A stretch of DNA of 64,000 nucleotides from Catenovulum adriaticum (GCF_026725475.1 NZ_CP109965.1:620001-684000); one strand, 5' to 3'. Shown: positions 48,734 through 58,822, counted from the first letter of the stretch. Numbers and translations: made by a program. Notes: generated from the letters alone by a model not told the origin.

Positions 48734-49093
48734 TTAAAAACTTAATACTCTATTTTGTGATTTTAACTTTTGATGCCATTGAGAGGGGGTTAGCACTGTT
48801 ACATCAATAGCCAGTTGTTCTGGTGTTACATTTAATTGCGCCAAGCTGGGTTGGTAAACATAAACGGCTTCAATGTCGTACAGCTCAAGTAATTTAAATG
48901 CAGCCGTATAAGTTTTGCGGCCAGCTGGTTCGCCTGTCAATTCTTTGAGTAGCTGTTGAATACCTAAACCTTTAAAAAATAATTCAACGGGTTGTTCAAA
49001 TGTTGCCAAGGTGAGGGCAAGTTCTAATCCATCTTGACCCGCTTTATTTTGAAAAGGGGATTGTTTAAATAAAATAGCATGAGTTGGTTGCAT
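48734..49093 (-). CDS. tusC: Sulfur relay protein TusC (DsrF family)
   Basis: The 119-residue protein matches TusC, a structural subunit of TusBCD. It contains ILFKQSPFQNKAGQDGLELALTLATFEQPVELFFKGLGIQQL and the conserved KLLELYDIEAVYV. Its start overlaps the tusD stop by one base, so the two are translationally coupled. No catalytic cysteine is expected in TusC and none is seen. Confidence 0.93.
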   Translation of the reverse strand: MQPTHAILFKQSPFQNKAGQDGLELALTLATFEQPVELFFKGLGIQQLLKELTGEPAGRKTYTAAFKLLELYDIEAVYVYQPSLAQLNVTPEQLAIDVTVLTPSQWHQKLKSQNRVLSF

Positions 49094-49482
49094 TAAAACT
49101 GTACCACCTTATCGCATTTGGTTTGTAGCGTGACGTATTCAGCCAAACCTGCAATGGTAAAATTGGGTGCAAGGTTATATTGGCTATGGCCGTGATATTC
49201 AGCTTCAGATTGATCTAAAACCCCGCGTCTTTGAGCCGCTGCTGAACAAACTAATAATGGAGTCTGAGTTTTGGCAGCTAGATCACTCCAAGCTTGGGTT
49301 AAATCAAATTCATCGCTTGGTTGGGTTCTAAGCTGGTTGGCTATTTGCACTGCATCGCCATAAAAGAACACTGCGGTTAATTGATTGCTTTTATGCTCAA
49401 TGATGCTGCTCGCAAACTGATAAGCACTAAAGCTCGCCTGGTTATCGGCAGGCGCTGTGATAAAAAGAATAAATTGGGTCAT
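49093..49482 (-). CDS. tusD: Sulfur relay protein TusD (DsrE family)
   Basis: TusD carries the persulfide on a conserved cysteine and receives sulfur from TusA. The 129-residue product has FILFITAPADNQASFSAYQFASSII, the FFYGDAVQIANQ segment, and the active cysteine in LLVCSAAAQRRGVLDQ. The C-terminus has GLAEYVTLQTKCDKVVQF. It is the first gene of the tus operon, about 160 bp after the yccA stop and beyond a terminator. Confidence 0.95.
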   Translation of the reverse strand: MTQFILFITAPADNQASFSAYQFASSIIEHKSNQLTAVFFYGDAVQIANQLRTQPSDEFDLTQAWSDLAAKTQTPLLVCSAAAQRRGVLDQSEAEYHGHSQYNLAPNFTIAGLAEYVTLQTKCDKVVQF

Positions 49483-49586
49483 TACGCGGCTGTTATATTA
49501 AAAAACATATATCTTATTTTAATCGACATTGAAGCCCGCTACAAAGCCAATTTCATTTTGCCAAGCAAGTGAGTTTATTAGGCAAT

Positions 49587-49622
49587 AAAAAAGCCGAGTA
49601 GGGTAACCCATACTCGGCTTTT
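49587..49622 (-). terminator. Terminator after yccA
   Basis: AAAAAAGCCGAGTAGGG and CCCATACTCGGCTTTT pair over about 15 bases with a TAA loop and one bulge. On the minus strand the stem ends in a T-run, so it separates yccA from tusD. The A-run makes it usable on the plus strand as well. Confidence 0.85.
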
Positions 49623-49641
49623 AAAGCGTTAATTAGAGTGA

Positions 49642-50310
49642 TTAATCATCGTTACCAGCAAATGCCATTAATAATTGTAATAAGCTCACAAAAATATTAT
49701 AAAGCGATACGTATAAAGTGACAGTCGCTAAAATATAATTGCGCTCACCACCACGAATAATTGAGCTGGTTTGCATTAAAATTGCGCCTGAAGAAAATAG
49801 AATAAACATAGCGCTAATGGCTAATGAAATCGCTGGAATTTGTAAAAACAAGTTTGCGATAACCGCCACAATTAAAACCACAAAACCCGCTGTCATCATG
49901 CCGCCTAAAAAAGACATATCTTTTTTAGTGGTTAATACATAGCCAGATAATGCGAAGAAAGTTAATGCTGTGCCACCTAATGCCATAACAATTAAATCAC
50001 TTTGGCCTGCACCAGCAACCATTGAAAGAATTGGGCCTAAGGTGTAACCCATAAAACCTGTGAACGCAAAAACCGATAAAATACCAGCTGAAGAATTAGC
50101 TGTTTTATGTACTAAAAACATTAAGCCATAAGCGCCAATTAAAAATACAGCCCAGTGTGGATGAGGTAAGTTCATAGCACCGGTAATGCCAGCAACTAAC
50201 GCGCTGAATGCAAGTGTCATAGCTAATAACGAATAAGTATTACGTAGTACCTTATTCGTTTCTAAAACTGAAGTACCGCTCTGTTGAGCATAAGTAGTAC
50301 GATTTTCCAT
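49642..50310 (-). CDS. yccA: Bax inhibitor-1 family membrane protein YccA
   Basis: The 222-residue protein has seven membrane segments and the family's conserved features. These include VLRNTYSLLAMTLAFSALVAG at the start, GFMGYTLGPIL, and C-terminal YVSLYNIFVSLLQLLMAF with the acidic FAGNDD end. YccA modulates the FtsH protease in E. coli. Its linkage to the tus genes is also found there. It has its own terminator downstream and a tRNA gene divergent upstream. Confidence 0.93.
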   Translation of the reverse strand: MENRTTYAQQSGTSVLETNKVLRNTYSLLAMTLAFSALVAGITGAMNLPHPHWAVFLIGAYGLMFLVHKTANSSAGILSVFAFTGFMGYTLGPILSMVAGAGQSDLIVMALGGTALTFFALSGYVLTTKKDMSFLGGMMTAGFVVLIVAVIANLFLQIPAISLAISAMFILFSSGAILMQTSSIIRGGERNYILATVTLYVSLYNIFVSLLQLLMAFAGNDD

Positions 50311-50630
50311 AATAGACCTCTAGTTAAATTTAATTCTTATAAAGCTTCTGTTGATAGATTAGATCGTTAAAAACAGCTTTTGTTCACTCTATGCTACAGA
50401 ATATTGCACCTGTGTCTATTAATTTCAAGTGTTTTATGACATTTTATGTCTAATGCAGCAGGTTATTTAGAGAAAAGGTTTATTATCGGCTTTTGTTGTG
50501 TGTTATTTGTGCTAATTGCGTGTTCTATAACCGAATGAACAGAAAAATAGAAAAAAATTAAATTTGTCCTTTACAAGGGCTCCTAATCTCCTTAATATGC
50601 GCCCCGTTCCTTACGGAGCAACCACAATGC
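50311..50630. other. Divergent region between yccA and tRNA-Ser with the tRNA promoter
   Basis: This 320-bp stretch has no reading frame. Near its right end, TTTACA (50570-50575) and TAATAT (50593-50598), separated by 17 bases and followed by GCGCCCC, form a good sigma-70 promoter with a stringent-type GC-rich discriminator for the tRNA. No other structure is recognised. Confidence 0.65.
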
Positions 50631-50721
50631 GGTGAGGTGGCTGAGTGGTTGAAAGCACTGGTCTTGAAAACCAGCGTACGTTAATAGCGTACCCAGGGTT
50701 CAAATCCCTGCCTCACCGCCA
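50631..50721 (+). tRNA. serT: tRNA-Ser(UGA)
   Basis: The acceptor arms GGTGAGG (50631-50637) and CCTCACC (50711-50717) pair fully, followed by G and an encoded CCA. The anticodon loop CTTGAAA gives anticodon UGA between ACTGG/CCAGC-type stem arms. A long variable arm (GTACG/CGTAC) confirms class II serine tRNA. The T arm contains GGTTCAAATCCC. Length is 91 bases with CCA. Confidence 0.98.
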
Positions 50722-50897
50722 TTCTCTCTCTTGTTAGTTATCGTTTCTTTATATTATATTTCTTATTTTCAGTCATTTTTAATTCTTTATCTTTTCCGTT
50801 TGCCTTAAATTTATTTCTTCTTGTCGCATTATTCGTACTTAATTTGAAAACATAAGTTATGTTTGCAAAATGTTGTATATTGTAAAAATGACTTAGT

Positions 50898-52028
50898 ATG
50901 ATGAATGCAGCGATTATGAGCGATCAAATTCACGAACAAAATATATTGCAGTTGGAGTCTCAAGCATTCGAGCGACAACGCAAGCAATTCTGGACCCTAC
51001 AAATTACTGGTTGGTTGGCTTATAGCTTAATTGTTTTTTTCGCTATTGTTCACCCGCAATTTGGTGATCCTGCATTTAATTTAACCGGACAATTGTTTAA
51101 TTTGGCGGTAGAAACACTCAGTGGTTTTACTTTGTCTTATTTACAATGGATTTTAATTCGTAAAATTGTTCACTTGCCACTTAGGCAAACTTTGAGCTTA
51201 AGTTTTTTATCCGCTGCTGCTTTAGGGCTTATTTATAACGTAATTAAACTAGGTAGCTATAAAGTTATTGTTTATCAGCAGCAATGGAACCATGAATGGA
51301 GCATGCTAGAGTTTGGTGGTTGGCTGATGTTTTCATTAACGACTATGTTTGTCTGGACCGCTATATTTTTTATCATGCTTTACAATACTAAATTGCAAAA
51401 AGAGCATGAAATGCTGTTACGTGCGCAAACTTCAGCAAAGGATGCGCAATTGCAAATGCTTAGATATCAATTAAACCCACACTTTATGTTTAATACCATG
51501 AACGCAATTTCTACGTTGATCTACAAAGCTGAAAATGACAAAGCCAACGATATGTTAGACAAGCTGTGTGAATTTTTAAGGTATTCATTGGATAAAAATG
51601 CTAAACCTCAAACCACACTTAGCAAAGAACTTGAGCTATTAAATATTTATTTGGCTTGTGAAAAAATTCGCTTTGGTGAGCGTTTACAAGTAGATACTAA
51701 TGTGGAACCCAGTGTACTTTCATGTAGGTTACCCAGTATGTTACTGCAGCCTTTGGTTGAGAATTCAATTAAATACGCAATTGAACCTCGTAAAGCGGAT
51801 GGTAAAATAAAAATTAGTGCTCAACCAGAAAATAAGCAATTAGTGATTCAAGTAGAAGATAATGGTTATGGGCAGACGCACAAAGTAAATAAAGGTTTTG
51901 GGATTGGCATGAGCAATACGAAAGCGAGATTAGATGCTATGTTTAATGGACAATATACGATTGAGATGCTGGAAAATAAGCAAAAAGGAACCAGTGTGAT
52001 TATTAAAATGCCCTGTGAAAAAGATTAA
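50898..52028 (+). CDS. LytS/AlgZ-type sensor histidine kinase
   Basis: The 376-residue protein has four predicted membrane segments (about 33-52, 66-88, 100-118 and 140-162), then a histidine kinase domain of the His_kinase family. His195 lies in QLNPHFMFNTMNAISTL, and the ATP-binding domain has the N-box LVENSIKYAIEP and a glycine-rich GFGIGMSNTKARL. Several ATGs are possible (50898, 50901, 50916), and no strong ribosome-binding site decides between them. Its last base overlaps the start of the LytTR regulator, which makes a certain pair. The signal is unknown. Confidence 0.93.
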   Translation: MMNAAIMSDQIHEQNILQLESQAFERQRKQFWTLQITGWLAYSLIVFFAIVHPQFGDPAFNLTGQLFNLAVETLSGFTLSYLQWILIRKIVHLPLRQTLSLSFLSAAALGLIYNVIKLGSYKVIVYQQQWNHEWSMLEFGGWLMFSLTTMFVWTAIFFIMLYNTKLQKEHEMLLRAQTSAKDAQLQMLRYQLNPHFMFNTMNAISTLIYKAENDKANDMLDKLCEFLRYSLDKNAKPQTTLSKELELLNIYLACEKIRFGERLQVDTNVEPSVLSCRLPSMLLQPLVENSIKYAIEPRKADGKIKISAQPENKQLVIQVEDNGYGQTHKVNKGFGIGMSNTKARLDAMFNGQYTIEMLENKQKGTSVIIKMPCEKD

Positions 52029-52864
52029 TGAGCAATAAAATACTAACAGCGGTGATTGTAGACGACGAGCCTTTGGCGCTAGAGGGCTTGAGCTTAAGAC
52101 TAGCCAAAATTCCTGAAATTAAAGTGATAGGCGAAGCTGAAAATGGCGATCAAGCGATTCAGCTATGCCAGCAGTTACAGCCCGATGTATTGTTTTTAGA
52201 TTTACAGCTGCCGGGTCTTAATGGAATTGAGGTGGTGCAAGCGCTGCAAGCCGATACATTGCCTATGATTGTATTTGTGAGTGCCTATGGTGAATATGCA
52301 ATAGATGCGTTTGAACTTAACGCAATTGATTACATATTAAAGCCTGCTAATTTAGGGCGTTTGCAAAAAACAGTTGAAAAAATTTTAGCACGCTCCGCTC
52401 CGCAACATAACGAATCTGAAAAATTTAGATTATTAAATGCATTAAAAGAAACTTCAGGTATTTCAGTATCAGAATTAGAAAATTGGTTAAAATCAAGTTC
52501 AAACTCGCCATTGCCTACCCAATTTGCAACCGAGCTCGTGATTAAAAATAGCGATAATGAAAAAGTTTTTTTACCTGTTGCAGATATTCGCTGGATAGAT
52601 GCCGCGGGTGATTATATGTGCGTACACACCAAAAATGAAACCCATATTGTGCGCATTACGATGAAAAAACTAGAACAAGAGCTCGATGATAAAATTTTTA
52701 AACGGATCCATAAATCAACGTTAGTGAACATTAACTTTATTCAGCGAATCAAAGGTTTGCGTAATAGTGAATCTATTCTTGAGTTAGGTGATGATGTCCA
52801 GCTAAAAGTGAGCCGTAATTATAGCGCCGCGATTCAAGCGCTCATTGAATCCAAACAACTTTAA
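52028..52864 (+). CDS. LytTR-family response regulator
   Basis: The 278-residue protein has a receiver domain (about 6-125) with the phospho-acceptor Asp58 in LFLDLQLPGLNG and Lys in YILKPANL, a linker, and a C-terminal LytTR DNA-binding domain (about 170-275, with DIRWIDAAGDYMCVHTKNETHIVR and FKRIHKSTLVNINFIQRIKG). It overlaps the sensor kinase gene by one base. Its targets are unknown; the downstream glucan genes are the nearest candidates, which is an inference from position. Confidence 0.94.
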   Translation: MSNKILTAVIVDDEPLALEGLSLRLAKIPEIKVIGEAENGDQAIQLCQQLQPDVLFLDLQLPGLNGIEVVQALQADTLPMIVFVSAYGEYAIDAFELNAIDYILKPANLGRLQKTVEKILARSAPQHNESEKFRLLNALKETSGISVSELENWLKSSSNSPLPTQFATELVIKNSDNEKVFLPVADIRWIDAAGDYMCVHTKNETHIVRITMKKLEQELDDKIFKRIHKSTLVNINFIQRIKGLRNSESILELGDDVQLKVSRNYSAAIQALIESKQL

Positions 52865-52999
52865 ATTTTTTAACTTTCCCCTTTCATCTTAAATTTAGCT
52901 CACTTTGTCGTAATTTATTTCAAAAACTTAGAGTTGCCGCATCCTCAGAGCCATATAGCGCATTTAAATTGAGCTAAAGTTAATTTTATATCAATATTA

Positions 53000-53041
53000 A
53001 TTTAACAATCTAATAACTAAAAATAATTTTAATTGTTAAAT
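53000..53041. repeat. 10-bp inverted repeat upstream of the GH16 gene
   Basis: ATTTAACAAT (53000-53009) and ATTGTTAAAT (53032-53041) are perfect reverse complements with 22 bases between them, about 50 bp before the laminarinase start. It could be an operator or promoter-proximal structure. The AT-rich context makes chance occurrence possible. Confidence 0.45.
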
Positions 53042-53091
53042 AACCCTTACGATGGAAATGCCAGTACATCGTCAACTTAGGTAGAGATATT

Positions 53092-55770
53092 ATGAAATTA
53101 ACGACTAAAAATTTAGCAATAAGTTGTGCTGTTGTTTCAGCGAGCACTTTGCTGGGATGTGGAGGTAGTGTTGAAACCAATACTGATACTTCTAATTACA
53201 CGCCAGAAGAAACTTCAAGTGCTTGGGAGTTAGTTTGGTCAGATGAATTTGATGGCAACCAAATCGACAACCAAAAGTGGTCTCATGAAGTAAATTGTGC
53301 AGGTGGTGGCAATAATGAAAAGCAATGTTACACAGATTCTGAGCAAAATGCCTACGTAGCTGACGGTCAGCTTAATATAGTTGCACTACCAGCAGGGGAA
53401 GATGCAGAAAAACCCTATACGTCAGCGCGATTAGTGACTCAATATAAAGCTGATTTTAAATATGGCCGTTTTGAAGCAAGAATTAAATTACCGAGTGGAC
53501 AAGGCAGCTGGCCTGCGTTTTGGATGATGCCAACTAATTCTGAATACGGTGGTTGGCCTCGTTCTGGTGAGATTGACATTATGGAAGCTGTCAATCTAAA
53601 AGTTGAAGATGCCGAAGGTAATGTTGAAAACCGGATTCATGGCACTTTGCATTACGGACAAGAATGGCCGAATAACGATAGCAGCGGACAAGCTTATCAG
53701 TTTCCAGAGGGTTTAAACCCAGCAGACGACTTTCATACCTATGCTGTAGAGTGGCAAGAAGGCGAAATACGTTGGTATGTAGATAATAATTTATATGCCA
53801 CTCAGCGCCAATCACAAGTACGTTATAACTCAAAAAATCAAGCGGTTGGGTTAGCTCACCGAGGTTGGTATACAGAATATTACAATACCCAAGGTGAGCT
53901 AACGACTTATTGGGGGAGCGCACCTTACGATCAAGAATTTTTCATGATCCTAAATTTAGCGGTCGGCGGCGATTGGCCTGAGAATGTAAACAACACAGGT
54001 ATCGACGCTAGTGCATTTGAAAATGGTCAAAGTTTAGAAGTTGACTATGTTCGGGTTTATCAATGCAGTTTAGATCTAGAAACGGGTGATGGTTGTGGCA
54101 CTTTTCCTCAAAATTATTTCCTAGATACAGATAATGGTGGCGTTTTGGTTGAAGGCGCAGCACCTATTCCATCACCGCCATCAACAGGTGTGGCACAAAA
54201 TTTAACGATTTTTGACGGAACGGCTAATCCAAATTGGCCAGCTTGGGATTGTTGTGGCGGCTCTACACCGACAGTGGTTAACGACGCTGATAAAGGTGAT
54301 GTTATGGAGTTTTATGTTGGCGCAACCCCTACGGTAAACGGCTTTTTATCCAGAGCTGATGTGGTTGATACCGAATCTGGCGGAAAAGTGCTTCCGTTTG
54401 ATGCTTCGCCTATGGCTGAAACAGGTAAAATTAGCTTTGATATGAAAGTCACTTCAATGCCAAATGACACCAGTGCTGCATGGTCAATCAAGTTAGAAAG
54501 CGTAGGGGCAACAACAGAAGCAAGCTTTGATTTATCGGCAAGCAATGAAGGCCAAGCCCCTCGAGCCGGGCAATGGCAAACTTACACCTTTGATTTAAAA
54601 ACCTTGGCGGATGCCGGATTAGATTTAAGTGCGCTTGAAGTGATCATGGTATTTCCTGCTTGGGGCGCTGGAGAAGGTGCCGTTTATCAAATTACAAATT
54701 TAACCATTGAGGGCGCTAACTCAGCATCGCCTAAATTGAACGTATTCGAAGAATCAGCAAAAGACACTTGGCCTTTATGGGACTGTTGCGGTGGTACAAC
54801 CCCTATGGTGATAGATTCAACCGATCCTGAACATGGCATGGTAGCAGAGTTTTCAATTGGCTCAGAGCCAACTGTAATGGGCTTTATTTCACGAACGGCC
54901 AATTTAGCTGAAGGCGTTTCACCCGCTCCTTTTGACGCAACTGGGATTTTATCAAATGGGGTTATTCAGTTTGATATGAAAGTCACGTCAATGCCAAGCG
55001 ACACCAGTGGTGGTTGGTTATTTAAGGTTGAATCGAATGATGGTGATACTGCGGTAGAAATGGCGCTCGACGCCAGTGTTGAGGCGCAGTCGCCAGTCGC
55101 TGACCAGTGGCAAACTTATACTTTTAATTTATCTGATTTGGCCAATGCAGGTTTAGATGCCAGTGCGATTGACGTATTGATGATATTTCCAGCATGGGGC
55201 ACCGGTGACGGAGCTATCTATCAGGTAGACAACGTGAATATATACGATCCTAATGCAGTAGATAGTTTTGCCGGGCATATGTTATTTGCTGATGAGGCTT
55301 TAACTGATTGGTCAATTTGGGATTGTTGTGGCGGTTCAACACCAGCGATTGTCAATGATGATACTGAACATGGCATGGTTGCGGAATTCTCTATTGGTGC
55401 AGAGCCAACCGTAATGGGTATTAACGCAGATGATGATGTGTATTTAGATGTTTCTAATTTATTAACTAACGGTATTGTTCAGTTTGAAATGAAAGTGATT
55501 TCTATGCCAAATGACGCTGAGGCAGCTTGGTTATTTAAGATTGAGTCTAATGATGCTGCAAGTGCGGTTGAGTTAAACTTGTCAGATAGTCAGGAAGGCG
55601 CAGCACCAGTGGCTGGGCAATGGCAAACTTATATTTACTCATTACAAGATTTATTTGATGCAGGTTTAGATTTAAGTGCAGTTGATGTGGTGATGGTGTT
55701 CCCTGCTTGGGGTAGCGGTGAAGGTGCAACATACCGAATCGACAATATGGTGATTAAGCCGCAAGAGTAG
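53092..55770 (+). CDS. GH16 beta-1,3-glucanase lipoprotein with three tandem CCGG modules
   Basis: This 892-residue lipoprotein (LLGC, lipid cysteine at residue 23) has a GH16 domain at about 45-325 with the catalytic motif GEIDIMEAV (nucleophile Glu160, acid/base Glu165), an intact active site of the laminarinase type. Substrate specificity for beta-1,3-glucan is inferred from motif and neighbours. Then come three repeats of about 165 residues (about 370-541, 548-718 and 729-889), each starting with WDCCGG and ending with FPAWG followed by a domain-closing strand. These look like carbohydrate-binding beta-sandwich modules. It precedes the TonB receptor by 79 bp. Confidence 0.93.
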   Translation: MKLTTKNLAISCAVVSASTLLGCGGSVETNTDTSNYTPEETSSAWELVWSDEFDGNQIDNQKWSHEVNCAGGGNNEKQCYTDSEQNAYVADGQLNIVALPAGEDAEKPYTSARLVTQYKADFKYGRFEARIKLPSGQGSWPAFWMMPTNSEYGGWPRSGEIDIMEAVNLKVEDAEGNVENRIHGTLHYGQEWPNNDSSGQAYQFPEGLNPADDFHTYAVEWQEGEIRWYVDNNLYATQRQSQVRYNSKNQAVGLAHRGWYTEYYNTQGELTTYWGSAPYDQEFFMILNLAVGGDWPENVNNTGIDASAFENGQSLEVDYVRVYQCSLDLETGDGCGTFPQNYFLDTDNGGVLVEGAAPIPSPPSTGVAQNLTIFDGTANPNWPAWDCCGGSTPTVVNDADKGDVMEFYVGATPTVNGFLSRADVVDTESGGKVLPFDASPMAETGKISFDMKVTSMPNDTSAAWSIKLESVGATTEASFDLSASNEGQAPRAGQWQTYTFDLKTLADAGLDLSALEVIMVFPAWGAGEGAVYQITNLTIEGANSASPKLNVFEESAKDTWPLWDCCGGTTPMVIDSTDPEHGMVAEFSIGSEPTVMGFISRTANLAEGVSPAPFDATGILSNGVIQFDMKVTSMPSDTSGGWLFKVESNDGDTAVEMALDASVEAQSPVADQWQTYTFNLSDLANAGLDASAIDVLMIFPAWGTGDGAIYQVDNVNIYDPNAVDSFAGHMLFADEALTDWSIWDCCGGSTPAIVNDDTEHGMVAEFSIGAEPTVMGINADDDVYLDVSNLLTNGIVQFEMKVISMPNDAEAAWLFKIESNDAASAVELNLSDSQEGAAPVAGQWQTYIYSLQDLFDAGLDLSAVDVVMVFPAWGSGEGATYRIDNMVIKPQE

Positions 55771-55849
55771 GCAGTAAAATGAGCGGCGAGACTAAGCCGC
55801 TTACAACAATTACTTAATCTAGTCTAATAAATTTAAAGAGTAGCAAATT

Positions 55850-58822
55850 ATGAATACAAACAATTTTTATAAAAAACCATTAGCGACTTGTGTTTCAGCA
55901 ATTATTGCAATGAGTTTTAGCAACCAAGTTATGGCCCAAGATAGTGAAAAAGCAGAAGTTGATGAAGTTATCACGGTAAAAGGCATTAGAGGCAGTTTAA
56001 TTCGCTCAATGGATTTAAAGCGCGATACTTTTGGGGTCATGGATGCGATTTCTGCTGAAGAAATGGGTAAATTTCCAGACACTAACTTAGCTGAATCTCT
56101 ACAACGCATTACCGGTGTTACTATTAGTCGGTCAAACGGTGAAGGTAGTGAGATCACAGTGCGTGGTTTTGGTCCTCACTTTAACTTGGTGACGTTAAAT
56201 GGCCGTCAAATGCCGGGAACAGGTTTTACCCGTTCTTTTAACTTTGAAAACTTATCATCTGAAGGGGTTTCAACCTTAGAAGTAATGAAAACCGCTCGAG
56301 CTGAAACTCCAACAGGTGGTCTGGGCGCAACCGTAAATATTGTAACGCCTAAACCATTACAATCACCTGGGCAAAAAGTTAGCGTGATGGGCAAGCTAAT
56401 TAATGATACCTCTAATGTGGCAGGTGATGATTTTACGCCAGAGTTTGCCGCTTTATACAGCAATACATTTATGGATAATACTTTTGGTGTTGCGGCGACT
56501 GTTTCATACCACCGACGAGACTTTCAACAGCAAACGGCTAATATTCAAGGTTGGCACGCCAATGTTGAACTCCCCAGTGAGCCAAATGGCGAGGTGATTG
56601 ATCATAGGCCAACCGATTCAGAAGGTAACCCAGTTGCAGCTTATACCGATAAAGATGGTAATGCAGTGGCAGGTCATTTTTTTCCAAAAGACATGAATTA
56701 TAGTTATAGCGATGTTCAGCGTGAGCGAATCAATGGTCAAGTTACCTTACAGTACGCACCAACTGAAGATTTAACCATTACCACTGACTTTACCGGTACG
56801 TTAGCCACTACCGGGGTAGAAACAACAGGTTGGGGTATTTGGAATAACTTTGGTGGTAATATTAATGCTTATGAATTGGATGAAAATGGTACAGCCGTTT
56901 TTGCTGATATTGCCGGTGACGATGGTTCATTTACCATGAGCCGAAATACCACAGAAGTAGACTCGCGTTCAATTGGTTTAAATCTTGACTGGCAGCTCAA
57001 TAGCGACATTCATGTTGAGCTTGATATGCATGACTCTATTAGCAAAATTGATAATGGTAAAGATAAAGGAATAAAAAGTAACGGCCAAGTTATTTTAGGT
57101 TCGGATAAGCTTGAAAAGAAAATTTATGATTACCGAACCGGTGAAATCCCGCATTATGAAATCTTATGGAATAACGGTACTAATGAGTTAGCTGCGAATG
57201 AAATTGACTCTAATTTTGGTCAATTTACGCATACGCCAGGCGAATCTAAAGTACAGCAGGTTCAGCTAGATACCACTTGGGCGAATCCTGAATATAGCGC
57301 GTTAGCAAAAATTAAAGGGGGGGTCTCTTATACTAAACAAACCCTTTCAGGCAGTAATGCGTGGAGTGGTTTGCTAGGTAAGCCTGGCTTTAACCCCAGT
57401 TTTGCGAATATTTTCCCATCAAGCATATTTACTAAGCAAGATACATCGGGCTTTTTAGATGAGTTTGCAGGTGGTGGCAGTGCACTTTCGCCTAATTATT
57501 TTTATACCTATGACTTTGATCAGGTTTTAGCAATTAAACAAGCTTATTTGACTGCAGATGTAGTTGGGGAAAGTGATGCCTTTATGCTTGGTATTTCAGA
57601 AGACGCCCCTCAAGATTTAGTTGAAGAAACTACAAGTGCACTTTATCTGCAAAGTGAATGGTATTTTGATGTGATGGACTTTCCTGTGCAAATTAATGCA
57701 GGTATGCGTTATGAAAAAACAGATGTTATTAGTCCATCTGAAAGCCGAATTGTTGAAGACGTGGTTTGGTCGACCTCATCAGAGTGGATTACTAATTTTG
57801 CCGGTGATGGCGAGTTTCAAAGAGTCACTAATGAAGGGGGCTACGACGTATTTTTACCAATGCTCGACCTTAAAGTTGATTTAACCGATGATGTTGTTGG
57901 ACGTTTTTCGGTAGGTAAAAGCATGACTCGCCCTGAGCTTGGTTTTCTATTAGGCGGTGAATCTTATACCGGTAGCCCTAAACTCGGGACGAGAACAGGT
58001 AGCCGAGGCAACACTAACCTTAAGCCTTATCAATCAACCAACATTGATTTGTCAGTTGAATATTACTATGAAGAAGCCAGTTACATGTCGCTTGGCTTAT
58101 TTGCTAAAAAAGTAGCTGACTGGATTGATACGACAACGGTCGCTGTCACTTTAGATGGGGTTCATGATGTTTATCAAGGCGAACGATATAATGAAGCCGT
58201 GTCACAAATTGAAGCCAATGGCGAGCAAGCAACCGACTCTGCCATTCATGCTCAATTAATCGCCAATGGTTACGGTAATGATGCCGATGCGATTGAAGCC
58301 GATCCTAGTAGTGACCCGTTATTGGTTTGGTCTGTTACCTCACCTGAAAACGTCGAAAAACGTGAAGTGTATGGTGCAGAAATTGCTATTCAACATATGT
58401 TTGGGGAATCTGGCTTTGGTACTGCATTTAATGCAACCATCGTTGACGGTGATGTGACTTACGATCCCAGCATATTAGATACGCAAACGGTTTTGCCGGG
58501 GATTAGCGATTCAGCTAACTTCCAAGCTTTTTATGAAAAAGACGACTTATCAGTTAAATTTACTTACGCCTGGCGTGATGCTTATTTAATTGGTCAAGGC
58601 CAAGATCAAGGGTCTTCTGAAGCACCTCCACAGTTTGCCAAAGCCTTTGGTCAGTGGGATGTAAGTGTTAATTATGACGTAGATGAAAACCTGACGGTAT
58701 TTTTTGATGGCGTTAATATTAACAATGAAACAGAGCAAGGGTATGGTCGGTTTGAAGAGCAATTCTTATTTGCCCGTCAATATGGTCCCAGATACACCTT
58801 GGGTGCTCGTTATAGCTTTTAA
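55850..58822 (+). CDS. TonB-dependent receptor for carbohydrate uptake
   Basis: The 990-residue protein has a signal peptide (cleavage near VMA, residue 29), a TonB-box-like DEVITVKG, the plug domain with FPDTNLAESLQRITGVTISRSNGEGSEITVRGFGPHFNLVTLNGRQ, and a beta-barrel ending in YTLGARYSF with the terminal phenylalanine. This is the type common in marine Alteromonadales polysaccharide loci. It probably imports laminari-oligosaccharides across the outer membrane. It sits between the GH16 and GH3 genes; a hairpin follows its stop. Confidence 0.95.
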   Translation: MNTNNFYKKPLATCVSAIIAMSFSNQVMAQDSEKAEVDEVITVKGIRGSLIRSMDLKRDTFGVMDAISAEEMGKFPDTNLAESLQRITGVTISRSNGEGSEITVRGFGPHFNLVTLNGRQMPGTGFTRSFNFENLSSEGVSTLEVMKTARAETPTGGLGATVNIVTPKPLQSPGQKVSVMGKLINDTSNVAGDDFTPEFAALYSNTFMDNTFGVAATVSYHRRDFQQQTANIQGWHANVELPSEPNGEVIDHRPTDSEGNPVAAYTDKDGNAVAGHFFPKDMNYSYSDVQRERINGQVTLQYAPTEDLTITTDFTGTLATTGVETTGWGIWNNFGGNINAYELDENGTAVFADIAGDDGSFTMSRNTTEVDSRSIGLNLDWQLNSDIHVELDMHDSISKIDNGKDKGIKSNGQVILGSDKLEKKIYDYRTGEIPHYEILWNNGTNELAANEIDSNFGQFTHTPGESKVQQVQLDTTWANPEYSALAKIKGGVSYTKQTLSGSNAWSGLLGKPGFNPSFANIFPSSIFTKQDTSGFLDEFAGGGSALSPNYFYTYDFDQVLAIKQAYLTADVVGESDAFMLGISEDAPQDLVEETTSALYLQSEWYFDVMDFPVQINAGMRYEKTDVISPSESRIVEDVVWSTSSEWITNFAGDGEFQRVTNEGGYDVFLPMLDLKVDLTDDVVGRFSVGKSMTRPELGFLLGGESYTGSPKLGTRTGSRGNTNLKPYQSTNIDLSVEYYYEEASYMSLGLFAKKVADWIDTTTVAVTLDGVHDVYQGERYNEAVSQIEANGEQATDSAIHAQLIANGYGNDADAIEADPSSDPLLVWSVTSPENVEKREVYGAEIAIQHMFGESGFGTAFNATIVDGDVTYDPSILDTQTVLPGISDSANFQAFYEKDDLSVKFTYAWRDAYLIGQGQDQGSSEAPPQFAKAFGQWDVSVNYDVDENLTVFFDGVNINNETEQGYGRFEEQFLFARQYGPRYTLGARYSF

